Shown: positions 33,491 to 43,733, numbered from the stretch's first letter. The stretch is DNA of 64,000 nucleotides from JAHJQZ01 sp963676075 (GCA_963676075.2 CAXXNZ010000001.1:186001-250000); one strand, 5' to 3'. Notes: generated by a model from the letters alone, not told the origin. Translations and numbers: made by a program.

Positions 33491-34576
33491 ATGCTGTTTT
33501 TTCTCGAGCAATTCGGGGCCAATGTCGGCGTCCTCAATGTCTTCCGGTACCTGACCTTCCGGACCGCCGGCGCGGTGGTAACGGCGCTTTTCTTCGTCTT
33601 TCTGTTCGGGCCCTCGATCATCGCCGCCCTTCGTGTGCGTCAGGGCAAGGGCCAGCCGATCCGCGAGGACGGCCCGATCGGCCATGTGCTCAACAAGAAG
33701 GGCACACCGACAATGGGCGGCCTGATGATCCTTTCCGGGTTCATCGTGGCGACGCTTTTGTGGTCGAACCTGTCGAACCCCTATATCTGGGTCGTCTTGT
33801 TCGTGACCCTGAGCTTTGGCGCTATTGGCTTTTACGACGACTATCTCAAGGTCAAGCGTATGAGCCACAAGGGGTTTTCCGGCCGTTACCGGCTGGCGCT
33901 GGAAGCGGTGGTCGGCGTTATCGCCTGTTTCTGGCTGTCGACGCTGACCGAGGCGCCGTTCTCCACTTCGGTCTTGATGCCGTTCGTCAAATCCTGGGCG
34001 ATCGACCTCGGATGGTTCTTCGCCTTGTTCGGTGGTTTTGTCATCGTTTCTGCCGGTAATGCCGTCAATCTCACCGACGGGCTTGATGGGCTCGCCATCG
34101 TGCCGGTGATGATCGCCGCCGCCGTGTTCGGCCTGATCGCCTATCTGGTCGGCAACCAGACGTTCGCCGATTACCTTTTGATCGACTACGTGCCTGGAAC
34201 GGGCGAACTCTCGGTGGCGGTTGGCGCCCTGATCGGTGCAGGGCTTGGTTTCCTGTGGTTCAACGCGCCGCCGGCGCAGATCTTCATGGGTGACACCGGT
34301 TCGCTGGCTCTTGGCGGGGCGCTCGGGGCGATCGCCGTTGCCACCAAGCACGAGGCTGTGCTCGTCATCACCGGCGGTCTGTTCGTGCTCGAAACCGTGT
34401 CAGTGATCGTTCAGGTCGTCTCGTTCAAGCTGACCGGAAAGCGCATCTTCAAGATGGCGCCGATCCACCATCATTTCGAGCATCTCGGCTGGACAGAGTC
34501 CCAGATCGTCATCCGGTTCTGGATCATTTCGATGGTCCTGGCGCTGGTTGCGCTCTCGACGTTGAAGCTGCGCTAG
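33491..34576 (+). CDS. mraY: Phospho-MurNAc-pentapeptide transferase
   Basis: Makes lipid I at the inner membrane. Seen: ten hydrophobic segments, GTPTMGGLMIL, GFYDDYLKV (Asp pair), VNLTDGLDGLAI, FMGDTGSLALGG, KMAPIHHHFE. 361 aa, normal. Next comes a TfoX-domain gene instead of murD. Confidence 0.97.
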   Translation: MLFFLEQFGANVGVLNVFRYLTFRTAGAVVTALFFVFLFGPSIIAALRVRQGKGQPIREDGPIGHVLNKKGTPTMGGLMILSGFIVATLLWSNLSNPYIWVVLFVTLSFGAIGFYDDYLKVKRMSHKGFSGRYRLALEAVVGVIACFWLSTLTEAPFSTSVLMPFVKSWAIDLGWFFALFGGFVIVSAGNAVNLTDGLDGLAIVPVMIAAAVFGLIAYLVGNQTFADYLLIDYVPGTGELSVAVGALIGAGLGFLWFNAPPAQIFMGDTGSLALGGALGAIAVATKHEAVLVITGGLFVLETVSVIVQVVSFKLTGKRIFKMAPIHHHFEHLGWTESQIVIRFWIISMVLALVALSTLKLR

Positions 34577-34583
34577 CTCGGAC

Positions 34584-34943
34584 ATGGCGTGCACGAAAAG
34601 TTTCATAGGCTACGTGCTCGATCAGGTTGCTGCGGCGGGTGACGTGCGTGCGCGCGCCATGTTCGGGGAATACGCGCTTTACTGCGACAACAAGGTTGTG
34701 GCGCTCATCTGCGACGACAGGGTGTTTCTCAAGCCGACGCCGGCCGGGCGTGCGCTCTATCCCGACGCCGAGGATGTGCCCGCCTATCCCGGCGCCAAGC
34801 TCCATATGGCGGTGAGCGAGGACGTGCTCGACGATGGCGAGCGGATGACAAGGCTGATCGTCGCCACCGCCGGGGCGCTGCCGACGCCGAAACCGAAACG
34901 GCCGCGCAAGGCCAAAAAGCCGTCGACGCCTGATCTGCGTTGA
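34584..34943 (+). CDS. TfoX N-terminal-domain protein in the murD position
   Basis: 119 aa; TfoX/Sxy N-domain: YVLDQVAAAGDVRARAMFGEYALY then DDRVFLKPTPAGRA, and a basic Pro/Lys tail. TfoX-N proteins are small and uncharacterised outside competence regulation. Its seat between mraY and the next gene is where murD lies in most clusters. Its TGA is in the first unit of an 18-bp tandem duplication. Confidence 0.8.
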   Translation: MACTKSFIGYVLDQVAAAGDVRARAMFGEYALYCDNKVVALICDDRVFLKPTPAGRALYPDAEDVPAYPGAKLHMAVSEDVLDDGERMTRLIVATAGALPTPKPKRPRKAKKPSTPDLR

Positions 34944-34966
34944 TCCGGTGATCTGCGTTGATCCGG
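34931..34966 (+). repeat. 18-bp perfect tandem duplication across a stop codon
   Basis: TGATCTGCGTTGATCCGG at 34931-34948 recurs at 34949-34966. The TGA of the TfoX-domain gene (34941-34943) is within unit one. Same arrangement as the 36-bp duplication at 1636-1708. Confidence 0.97.
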
Positions 34967-35002
34967 TTGGCGATTGATGCCTCACGCCTCAAGGAGATCG
35001 TC

Positions 35003-35503
35003 ATGAATATCGCAAAACCCGTTGCCGTGGCCGCAGTTTTTCTGGTCGCCGCAAATACTCCGGCGCTCGCCGCGTGGTCCTATTCGGTTCAAACCGATCA
35101 GGCAGGGCTCGAGTACGCGCGGGCCGCCGTCGATGCGCCAAAATCGGGCGCCAGCGTTTACACCGAATGCACCGAAAAGCTCAATCTCGGCCTGGCGCTG
35201 ATCCTTGGCGCAAGCGAGGACATGACCAATCGGCTCGGCGGCGTCACGGGGCAGGTGCTCTATCTGAACGATATGGGCGACACCGCGCTGGCGACGGTCA
35301 ACTATGTTGCCGGTGACAACAGGCTGACGCTGGTTGCGCCTGAGCGCGAGGCCATCGAGGCGGCGTGGTCGGTGTTTGCCGGCGCGGGCGATGAGGTCGC
35401 CGTGCGCTTTACCTTCCCGCCGGAAACCCAGGTGTACGAGGTGAAGTTCTCAGCCGAGGGCGGCGCCGAGGCTATCGAGCAGCTCGATGCCTATTGCCGC
35501 TGA
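35003..35503 (+). CDS. Secreted protein of unknown function
   Basis: 166 aa, signal peptide of about 24 residues ending ALA-AW, and an AAGGAGATCGTC ribosome binding site. The rest is one small domain with two cysteines (TECTEK near the middle and YCR at the end) that may form a disulfide. No known domain recognised. It separates the TfoX gene from ftsW and adds to the foreign insertion in the cluster. An earlier start at 34958 is unlikely. Confidence 0.72.
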   Translation: MNIAKPVAVAAVFLVAANTPALAAWSYSVQTDQAGLEYARAAVDAPKSGASVYTECTEKLNLGLALILGASEDMTNRLGGVTGQVLYLNDMGDTALATVNYVAGDNRLTLVAPEREAIEAAWSVFAGAGDEVAVRFTFPPETQVYEVKFSAEGGAEAIEQLDAYCR

Positions 35504-35524
35504 TCCTTTCGGGGGAGCGGAGGC

Positions 35525-35596
35525 ATGAGCTGGAAAGCCTGTTTCGGATTGTGCCGAATTTGTGCCAATCGCGGCCGGCCATCAGCGAGTTGGTAA
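35525..35596 (+). CDS. 23-codon ORF upstream of ftsW (candidate)
   Basis: ATG at 35525 has a strong GGAGCGGAGG just before. It encodes MSWKACFGLCRICANRGRPS then ASW, with three cysteines. Very short; no homology is known to me, so this could be chance. A hairpin TTCGG-ATTGTG-CCGAA lies inside it. Confidence 0.25.
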   Translation: MSWKACFGLCRICANRGRPSASW

Positions 35597-35650
35597 CCCT
35601 TCCTGGTGTAGTTTCACTAACCAAGTAACCGCGTATCCAGGATTGTTTGG

Positions 35651-36814
35651 TTGTCGATTTTCTCGCGTGAACACAAGACGCCGCTCGTCGAGTGGTGGTG
35701 GACCGTCGACAGGGTGCTGCTCGGTGCCTTTCTTCTGCTGATCGGTATCGGGGTGGTGCTGAGCTTTGCCGCCAGCCCGGCCGTTGCCGAGGCGCATGGA
35801 TGGGGTACCTGGTATTTCGTCGTCCGGCACATTGTTTTCGCCACCATGGCGGCGGCGCTGATGATCGGCGTGTCGGTTCTGCCGCACAGGCTGATCCGCA
35901 TTCTGGCGGCAGCCATGCTGCTCGGTTCCATCGTTCTGCTGTTTGCCTCGCTGCAGTTCGGCGAAGAGGTCAAGGGCGCCCGGCGCTGGCTATCGATTTT
36001 CGGCTTTTCCTTCCAGCCATCGGAGTCGGTCAAGCCGGCTTTCGCCGTCGTCGGGGCGTGGCTGTTCTCGGAATGGATGGTCAAGCGCGAGATGCCGGGC
36101 TGGCAGATCGCCACCGGCCTTCTGGGCATCATCCTGATCGCGCTCCTGCGTCAGCCGGACGTCGGCCAGACGGCGCTGATGCTTTTCACCTGGGCGGTGC
36201 TGCTGTTCATGTCCGGTATCTCCTGGTGGATCATCTTCGGGCTTGGTGCGCTCGGGCTGGGCGGCGCCTTTGCCGCCTATATGTTCTTTCCGCATGTCAC
36301 CGAGCGTATCGACGCCTTCCTCAATCAGGCTGATGGCACCGTCTATCAGGTCGAAAAGGCCATCGGCTCGATCCTCGAAGGCGGGTGGCTCGGGCGCGGT
36401 CCGGGGGAGGCGATCACCAAACGCTATCTGCCCGATGCCCACGCCGACTATGTGTTCTCCGCCGCCGCCGGCGAGTTCGGTATCCTGTTCTGCCTGCTGC
36501 TGGTCATGCTGATTGGGTTCATTGTGGTGCGTTCGCTGCGTGGCGCGCTGTCACAGGGCAATCTGTTCGCCCGCATGGCGACGGCGGCGCTGGCGGCCCA
36601 GTTCGGCATGCAGTCCGCCATCAACCTGATGGTCAATGTCAACCTCATCCCGCCCAAGGGCATGACCTTGCCGTTCGTCTCCTATGGCGGTACGTCCATG
36701 CTGGCGGTTGCGATCGGAATGGGCATGATGCTTGGCCTGATGCGCAAGCGCCCCGAGGAGCAGATCGCCACCGGCCTTCCGGCCTACCGAAGTGCCCTCG
36801 GACAACCCGTCTAA
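35651..36814 (+). CDS. ftsW: Septal peptidoglycan glycosyltransferase FtsW
   Basis: SEDS-family polymerase that works with FtsI. Seen: about ten membrane segments, RRWLSIFGFSFQPSE, GRGPGEAITKRYLPDAHADYVFS and the C-terminal SYGGTS. 387 aa. Start is TTG 35651; no better codon is seen. 147 bases after the secreted protein, in a region that may include its promoter. Confidence 0.95.
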   Translation: MSIFSREHKTPLVEWWWTVDRVLLGAFLLLIGIGVVLSFAASPAVAEAHGWGTWYFVVRHIVFATMAAALMIGVSVLPHRLIRILAAAMLLGSIVLLFASLQFGEEVKGARRWLSIFGFSFQPSESVKPAFAVVGAWLFSEWMVKREMPGWQIATGLLGIILIALLRQPDVGQTALMLFTWAVLLFMSGISWWIIFGLGALGLGGAFAAYMFFPHVTERIDAFLNQADGTVYQVEKAIGSILEGGWLGRGPGEAITKRYLPDAHADYVFSAAAGEFGILFCLLLVMLIGFIVVRSLRGALSQGNLFARMATAALAAQFGMQSAINLMVNVNLIPPKGMTLPFVSYGGTSMLAVAIGMGMMLGLMRKRPEEQIATGLPAYRSALGQPV

Positions 36815-36867
36815 ATCACGTCACTATTTGGCGGGAACAGTGACAAGATATCGTTTCTTGTTTTGTC

Positions 36868-36912
36868 GCGTTTTCGAAGCGCAAAACCGGGATCTACTTT
36901 TGCTGAAAACGC
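36868..36912. repeat. Dispersed palindromic repeat family 2, copy 1
   Basis: GCGTTTTC...GAAAACGC frame (36868-36875, 36905-36912) around an imperfect GCAAAACCGG/ATCTACTTTTGC core, just before murG. Same architecture as 54420-54460 and 56621-56665; the flanking GCTCTAG is shared with the third copy. Confidence 0.75.
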
Positions 36913-36924
36913 TCTAGGCACCTC

Positions 36925-38022
36925 ATGGCAGTTTTCGTTCTCATGGCCGGTGGAACCGGCGGCCACCTGTTTCCAGCCATGGCGCTGGCTCAGGAACTCA
37001 GGCGCCGCGGTCACACCATCCATCTGATGACTGACCATCGCGTCGCCTCTTATGGCGGTCAGTTTCCGGCGAGCGAGACCCATATCGTGCCGTCGGCGAC
37101 GCCGTCGCTGAGCAACCCCATCAAGTTCGTCACGGCGTCCCTACGCATTTGCTGGGGTATCGGCGTCGCGTTCGGCAAGCTTGGCAGGATCAAGCCCGAC
37201 GCTGTTGTCGGCTTCGGCGGCTATCCGGTGTTTCCGCCATTCCTTGCCGCCTCGCTTCGGGGCGTTCCGGGACTTTTGCACGAGCAGAACGCCGTGATGG
37301 GGCGCGCCAACCGGGCGTTGGCCCGCTTCGCCACGGCCATCGCCACGAGCTATGCCGAGGTCAAATTCGCCGAGGGCTATCGGGCCAAGACGACGCTGAC
37401 CGGCAATCCGGCACGCGATCAGGTGCGCCTGGTCGAGGAAGAGAAGGCCTACGCGCCGCCGCTAGAGGGCGGACGGCTCAGGCTTTTCATCGTTGGTGGT
37501 AGTCAGGGCGCGCGGGCTTTTTCCGATCTGGTGCCGCCGGCCATTGCGCTCCTGCCTGAAGACATGCGTCACCGTCTCGACATCGTGCAGCAGTGCCGAC
37601 CCGAGGACCTCGAACGCGTCGCCAAGATCTATCGCGACCTCAAGGTCAACGTGACGCTCGAGAGTTTCTTTGCCGATATGCCGCAGCGAATGCTCGACGC
37701 TCACCTCGTCATCTGCCGTTCGGGCGCTTCGACGGTCAGCGAGGTTGCGATTCTTGGCGTTCCGGCGATCTTCGTGCCGCTTCCCGGCTCGATCGACGCC
37801 GACCAGAAGGCCAATCCGGGCGAACTGGTCGCTGCCGGAGGCGGATGGCTTGTGGAACAGGCCAATCTTTCACCGCAATCTCTTGCCAATCGGCTGCAAG
37901 AGCTGTTCAACGCCCCGGATCGCCTCGGCGATGCCGCGAAAGCGGCCAGGACAAAAGGCCGGCCCGACGCAGTTGCACGACTCGCCGATCTTGGCGAGAC
38001 CATAGCGGCCAGAGGCCGCTGA
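36925..38022 (+). CDS. murG: UDP-GlcNAc transferase MurG
   Basis: Makes lipid II on the inner face. Seen: AGGTGGHLFPAMALA, GFGGYPVFPP, LHEQNAVMGRAN, GGSQGARAFSD, and ICRSGASTVSEVA...PLPGSIDADQKAN. 365 aa. It begins 13 bases after the palindromic repeat; ftsW and murG are about 110 bases apart. Confidence 0.97.
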   Translation: MAVFVLMAGGTGGHLFPAMALAQELRRRGHTIHLMTDHRVASYGGQFPASETHIVPSATPSLSNPIKFVTASLRICWGIGVAFGKLGRIKPDAVVGFGGYPVFPPFLAASLRGVPGLLHEQNAVMGRANRALARFATAIATSYAEVKFAEGYRAKTTLTGNPARDQVRLVEEEKAYAPPLEGGRLRLFIVGGSQGARAFSDLVPPAIALLPEDMRHRLDIVQQCRPEDLERVAKIYRDLKVNVTLESFFADMPQRMLDAHLVICRSGASTVSEVAILGVPAIFVPLPGSIDADQKANPGELVAAGGGWLVEQANLSPQSLANRLQELFNAPDRLGDAAKAARTKGRPDAVARLADLGETIAARGR

Positions 38023-38045
38023 ACCACTCTGGGGGATACCTTCAA

Positions 38046-39466
<1,421 letters not shown>

Positions 39467-39470
<4 letters not shown>

Positions 39471-40444
39471 GCTGGCCGGATCTGTTGCCCGAACTGGGGG
39501 CGTGGACCGCAGAATTGCGCGGTCGATTGATCCCGAACCAGATGATGAGCAACATCACCTGGTTCCGCGTCGGGGGTCCGGCGCAGCTCTATTTCCAGCC
39601 GGCGGATGAAGCCGATCTGCAGTTCTTTCTCAAGAACCTGCCGTCCGAGATCAAGCTCACGCCGATCGGACTGGGGTCCAATCTCCTCATCCGCGACGGT
39701 GGGCTCGAAGGCGTCGTTATTCGCCTGTCGGCCAAAGGCTTCGGGTATGCCGAACCGCTTGACGGGAATCGCATTCGCGCTGGCGCGGCCTTGCCGGACG
39801 TGCGGTTGGCCAATGCCGCCGCCGATGCCGGGATTGACGGATTGACCTTTTATCGCGGCATTCCCGGTGCCATCGGCGGGGCGCTCTATATGAATGCCGG
39901 ATGCTACGGCACCGAGACACGCGACCGCATGGTCGAGTTGCGCGGCGTCAACCGGGCCGGCGAGATCGTCTCCCTGACTAATGAAGAGATGGGCTATCGC
40001 TACCGGCATTCCGACGCGCCTGAGGGTGTGATCTTCACCTCGGCGATCTACCAGGGTAGTGCCGGTGATCCCGACGAGATCAAGTCCCGCATGGCCGAGA
40101 TCACCGAAATCCGCGAGAGCAGCCAGCCAGTGAAATCGCGTACCGGCGGGTCGACCTTCAAGAACCCCGAAGGCCATTCGAGCTGGAAGCTGATCGATGC
40201 AGCCGGCTGCCGTGGACTCAAGATCGGGGATGCCCAGGTTTCGGAAAAGCACTGCAACTTCCTGATCAATCTCGATGCGGCCAGCGCGCATGATATCGAG
40301 GAGCTTGGCGAGACGGTTCGCAACCGTGTCCGCGCCGATTCAGGTGTCGATCTGAGCTGGGAAATCCGCCGCATGGGCCAATTCGTCGAGGGGCAGGAGG
40401 TGCGCGAGTTCCTTGACGGCGATGTTTTTCCGGGCGTCGCGTGA
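39467..40444 (+). CDS. murB: UDP-N-acetylenolpyruvoylglucosamine reductase
   Basis: FAD enzyme for UDP-MurNAc. Seen: NITWFRVGGPAQLYFQP, GLGSNLLIRDGGLEGVVIRL, FYRGIPGAIGGALYMNAGCYG, RTGGSTFKNPEG (Ser at the acid site), AGCRGLKIGDAQVSEKHCNF. 325 aa. Overlaps murC by four bases and the next gene by four (GTGA). Confidence 0.97.
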
Positions 40445-41328
40445 GTGAGGGACTCGGCGCTGTTGCCATTGTCACCGGCCGGTCGGCCGACGATCTGATA
40501 GCTGCGCGCGACATTTCGGAAAGCCTTGAGAGGCAGGGGTTCACAACCAGCATCATCGAGATGAGCGGCGACCTCGTCGCCCGCCTTGCCGAAGCCAAAC
40601 CCGACATCGTCTTCAACGCCGTGGGCCGTTCCAACGACGGACGGCTGCAGGGTGTGTGCGAGGCGCTCGGGCTCGCCTATACCCATTCCGGCATCACGAC
40701 CAGTGCGTTGAGCGCCGACCGGCACCTCAGCAAACTGGTTTTCAAGTCCGCCGGTGTCCCGGTCACCGACCATGTTCTGGTCAATCGCGCCGAGGCCGCA
40801 TCGACCCACGTTCTGCCGCCGCCCTATATCGTCAAGTCGCGGTTTGCCGGCACCGGCGGCAAGCCGGTTGTTGTTCGCTACGCCGAGGACCTGCCGCCGG
40901 CAGACATCTTGTCGGAAAACTGGGCAGACAGTGACGAGGTCATGGTTGAAAGGTTCATCTCCGGCATGACGCTTTCGGCTTTCGTCATGGGCGATGTGTT
41001 GATCGGGATCGCCGCAAAAGCCGACGAACACAAAAACAGCGTTGCCGAAACCCTAATTCCTGCACCTATTTCACCGAAAATTTACGAGGATGGCACACGA
41101 TTGGCGCTCAAGGCGCATGGGGTTCTCGGGTGTCGTGGCGTTACAGCGTTAACGCTCAGGTTCAATGTGCAACACGGTTTTTCCGAGCCGGTTGCCATCG
41201 GTCTGGACACGCAGCCGGAGCTTTGTCGCACATCGCCTCTGGCGCAGGTCGCCGCACGCGCAGGTCACGAGTTTGATGAGTTATTGCGTTGGATAGTCGG
41301 AGACGCCAGTTGCAAGAGAGGGGGATGA
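40441..41328 (+). CDS. Ddl-like ATP-grasp protein, predicted pseudoenzyme
   Basis: It lies in the ddl slot, with the C-terminal DTQPE...SPLAQVAARAGHEFDELLRWIVGDASC resembling Ddl. But every key site differs. Expected metal ligands (D, E and N in xFRxD and LEVNTQPG) are Asn242, Gly254 and Asp256; the HGxxGEDG loop is VGRSNDG; VVKPxxxGSS is IVKSRFAGTGG; and the tyrosine-rich omega loop is gone. The reading frame is open for 295 aa and both ends overlap neighbours (GTGA and ATGA), so it is kept as a coding sequence, not a decaying pseudogene. Start is GTG. It may bind D-Ala-D-Ala or have a structural role with FtsQ and MurB. Confidence 0.85.
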   Translation: MSEGLGAVAIVTGRSADDLIAARDISESLERQGFTTSIIEMSGDLVARLAEAKPDIVFNAVGRSNDGRLQGVCEALGLAYTHSGITTSALSADRHLSKLVFKSAGVPVTDHVLVNRAEAASTHVLPPPYIVKSRFAGTGGKPVVVRYAEDLPPADILSENWADSDEVMVERFISGMTLSAFVMGDVLIGIAAKADEHKNSVAETLIPAPISPKIYEDGTRLALKAHGVLGCRGVTALTLRFNVQHGFSEPVAIGLDTQPELCRTSPLAQVAARAGHEFDELLRWIVGDASCKRGG

Positions 41329-42197
41329 GCCGGTCGACGGCCATTGCCCATGCCGGTGCGCTGCCGCGTGCCGCTTTGCCGGAATACCGCCAGAAACACC
41401 TGCCGGTTCGCGCGGTGGCCGGACGCGTCTGGGTTCTGCACAAGGACCTGGTGCTCAAAGCGGGCACGATCGGACTGGCGCTTCTGCTCGTCGCTTGCGC
41501 CATACAGATGCGCGGTGTTGCCTTCGATGCCGCTACGCGGATTGTCGAAGCTGCCTCGACCGGCATGGCCTCTTCAGGTTTTGGCATTTCGGCCATCGAT
41601 ATCACCGGTCAGGCGGTGACCAGTGAAGCCGACATCCTGTCGACGCTGGATATCGTGCCGCATACTTCGCTTCTCGGTTTCGACGCCGAAGCCGCCCGCA
41701 AGCGCCTTCTCGCACTGCCATCGATCGAAAGCGCCAGCATTCGCAAGGTCTATCCCGATCGGCTGATCGTGGAGGTTGCCGAAAAAACGCCGGTGGCGCG
41801 CTGGACGGTCGATGGAACGACCTATCTCGTCAACGCCTCGGGCAAGCGTTTGGTGACGGTTCCGTCCGAAGCCAATGCCGATTTGCCGCTCGTCATCGGG
41901 CAAGGGGCTGGCGACGATGCTGCCGTCATTATCCGTGCCCTGAAAATGCACCCCCTCATCGGCAAGGGCGTGGCGGCGCTGAGCCGTATCGGCGACCGGC
42001 GCTGGGATGTGCTCTACGACACCGGTCTGAGGCTGCAACTGCCGGAGACCGGCGTGACTCAGGCGCTCAACCGTCTCGACAGCCTCGAGCGTGACCACAA
42101 GATTCTCGAACGCGACCTGTCGCGCATCGACATGCGGGTCGAAGGATCGATCCTGGTGCGCCTGAACGACCGAACCGACGAAAACGTCTCGAACTGA
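41325..42197 (+). CDS. ftsQ: Cell division protein FtsQ
   Basis: Single-pass membrane protein linking early and late divisome. Seen: cytoplasmic N-tail (Arg/Ala-rich), TM about residues 46-65, POTRA-like domain FGISAIDITGQAVTSEADIL, and the FtsQ beta domain SIRKVYPDRLIVEVAEKTPVA. 290 aa. ATG 41325 has AGAGGGGG right before and overlaps the Ddl-like gene by ATGA. Confidence 0.95.
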   Translation: MSRSTAIAHAGALPRAALPEYRQKHLPVRAVAGRVWVLHKDLVLKAGTIGLALLLVACAIQMRGVAFDAATRIVEAASTGMASSGFGISAIDITGQAVTSEADILSTLDIVPHTSLLGFDAEAARKRLLALPSIESASIRKVYPDRLIVEVAEKTPVARWTVDGTTYLVNASGKRLVTVPSEANADLPLVIGQGAGDDAAVIIRALKMHPLIGKGVAALSRIGDRRWDVLYDTGLRLQLPETGVTQALNRLDSLERDHKILERDLSRIDMRVEGSILVRLNDRTDENVSN

Positions 42198-42210
42198 GTG
42201 TAACGATCAG

Positions 42211-43524
42211 ATGATCACCGATGCCATGACCGCGAGATTGAAGCCCGTCCTGCCGGGCCGTACCAGCCTGGTGACAGTGCTCGACATCGGTTCGACCAAA
42301 ATGTGCTGCATCATTGCGCGTCTTTCTCCGCGCAGCGAAGGCAAGGCCCTCAGGGGGCGCAGTCATGCCATCGAGGTAATCGGTTTCGGTTATGGCCGTT
42401 CCGAAGGCATCAAGTCCGGCACTGTCGCCGACCTCGACGGCGCGGAACGCGCCATCCGCAACGTCGTTTCAATGGCCGAGCGTCAGGCAGGGCTGACGGT
42501 CGAATCCGTCATCGTCAATGTCACAGCCGGCCGGCTCAGCGCGGAAACCTATTCGGCGGCAGTGTCGCTCGCCGGACACGAAGTCGAATCCGATGATTTG
42601 TCTCGGGTTCTCAGGGCGGTCAATGAGCGCGGTGTGCGCGGCGAGCGGTCGATTGTTCACGCCATGCCGATCGGCTATGCGCTTGATGGCCAGCGCGGTG
42701 TCATGGATCCGCGCGGCATGGTCGGCGAGGAACTCGGGGTCGATGTGGCGGTGGTCTCCGCCGAGACGCTGGCGATGCGCAATGTCGAACTGGCGGTCAA
42801 TCGTGCTCATCTACAGGTGGAGGCGTTGGTCGCAACACCTTATGCCAGCGGCCTTGCTTCGCTGGTCGACGACGAAGCCCGGCTCGGCACCGCCGTCATC
42901 GATTTCGGCGGCGCCACGACGACGGTGGCCGTGTTCAGCGAGGGCGGCTTGGTCTATGCCGATGCATTGGCGGTCGGCGGTCATCACATCACCCTCGACA
43001 TTGCCCGGCAGCTGTCGATCTCGGTCGCCGATGCCGAGCGGTTGAAGGTGCTTTATGCCAGCGTGTTGCCCGGCCGCGAAGATGAGCGTGAGCTCATTCC
43101 CGTCGTTCCAATCGGTGCGGCCGAGGACGAGGCGCCGAGCCAGATCACCCGTTCCATGCTGACGCGCATTGTCCGTCCGCGCGCCGAGGAAATTCTCGAG
43201 GCCATCCGCGACCGTCTGCAGGCCACCGGCATGATGGATGTGTGCGGGCGCCGGTTCACCCTGACCGGTGGTGCGTCCGAGTTGACCGGCCTTCCCGAAC
43301 TGGCACGCCGGGTCATTGCCCGTAACGTGCGGGTGGGGCGCCCGGTCGGCGTTTCGGCCATGCCCGAAATCGGCAAGGGTCCGGCTTTTTCGGCCGTGGC
43401 CGGCATGCTGGTTTATCCACAAGTGTGCGCAGGGGAATTTGTTGCGCCGCGCGCGCCGATGCGTCTCACGGGAACCAATGGCTATTTCTCCCGTGTTGGC
43501 AGCTGGTTACGCTCCGCTCTTTAA
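42211..43524 (+). CDS. ftsA: Cell division protein FtsA
   Basis: Actin-like ATPase that tethers FtsZ to the membrane. Seen: TVLDIGSTKMCCIIA (phosphate-1), FGGATTTVAVFSEG (phosphate-2), LTGGASELTGLPELA (adenosine), and a C-terminal amphipathic helix GYFSRVGSWLRSAL for membrane binding. 437 aa. Starts 13 bases after ftsQ; a weak RBS. Expressed with ftsQ and upstream genes. Confidence 0.97.
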   Translation: MITDAMTARLKPVLPGRTSLVTVLDIGSTKMCCIIARLSPRSEGKALRGRSHAIEVIGFGYGRSEGIKSGTVADLDGAERAIRNVVSMAERQAGLTVESVIVNVTAGRLSAETYSAAVSLAGHEVESDDLSRVLRAVNERGVRGERSIVHAMPIGYALDGQRGVMDPRGMVGEELGVDVAVVSAETLAMRNVELAVNRAHLQVEALVATPYASGLASLVDDEARLGTAVIDFGGATTTVAVFSEGGLVYADALAVGGHHITLDIARQLSISVADAERLKVLYASVLPGREDERELIPVVPIGAAEDEAPSQITRSMLTRIVRPRAEEILEAIRDRLQATGMMDVCGRRFTLTGGASELTGLPELARRVIARNVRVGRPVGVSAMPEIGKGPAFSAVAGMLVYPQVCAGEFVAPRAPMRLTGTNGYFSRVGSWLRSAL

Positions 43525-43733
43525 GGTAAACACCCGGACCCGATTTTATCGGTCTGCAAAATCTGCGCGATTTTGAGAGCTATTCCAAATTGCATGGATA
43601 ACAGGCGGTTAAGCGGACCATTTTCCATCGCAAATTGCAGCAATGTTAACGAGATCGGTACAAGTGTTAGCTCTCGATTAACGAATGCCAGCATACATAT
43701 TGGTTGAATTGAGTTACCCAGAAGGGGTTCGCG
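43525..43733 (+). promoter_or_regulatory. ftsZ promoter region
   Basis: 209 bases, AT-rich. Hairpin CAAAATC-TGCGC-GATTTTG (43557-43575) could end the ftsA transcript. Three TTAA(C/G) half-sites (about 43608, 43645, 43678) resemble the CtrA half-site TTAAC, but no full TTAA-N7-TTAA was seen. AGAAGGGG precedes the ftsZ ATG. Separate ftsZ regulation is likely but not shown. Confidence 0.45.
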
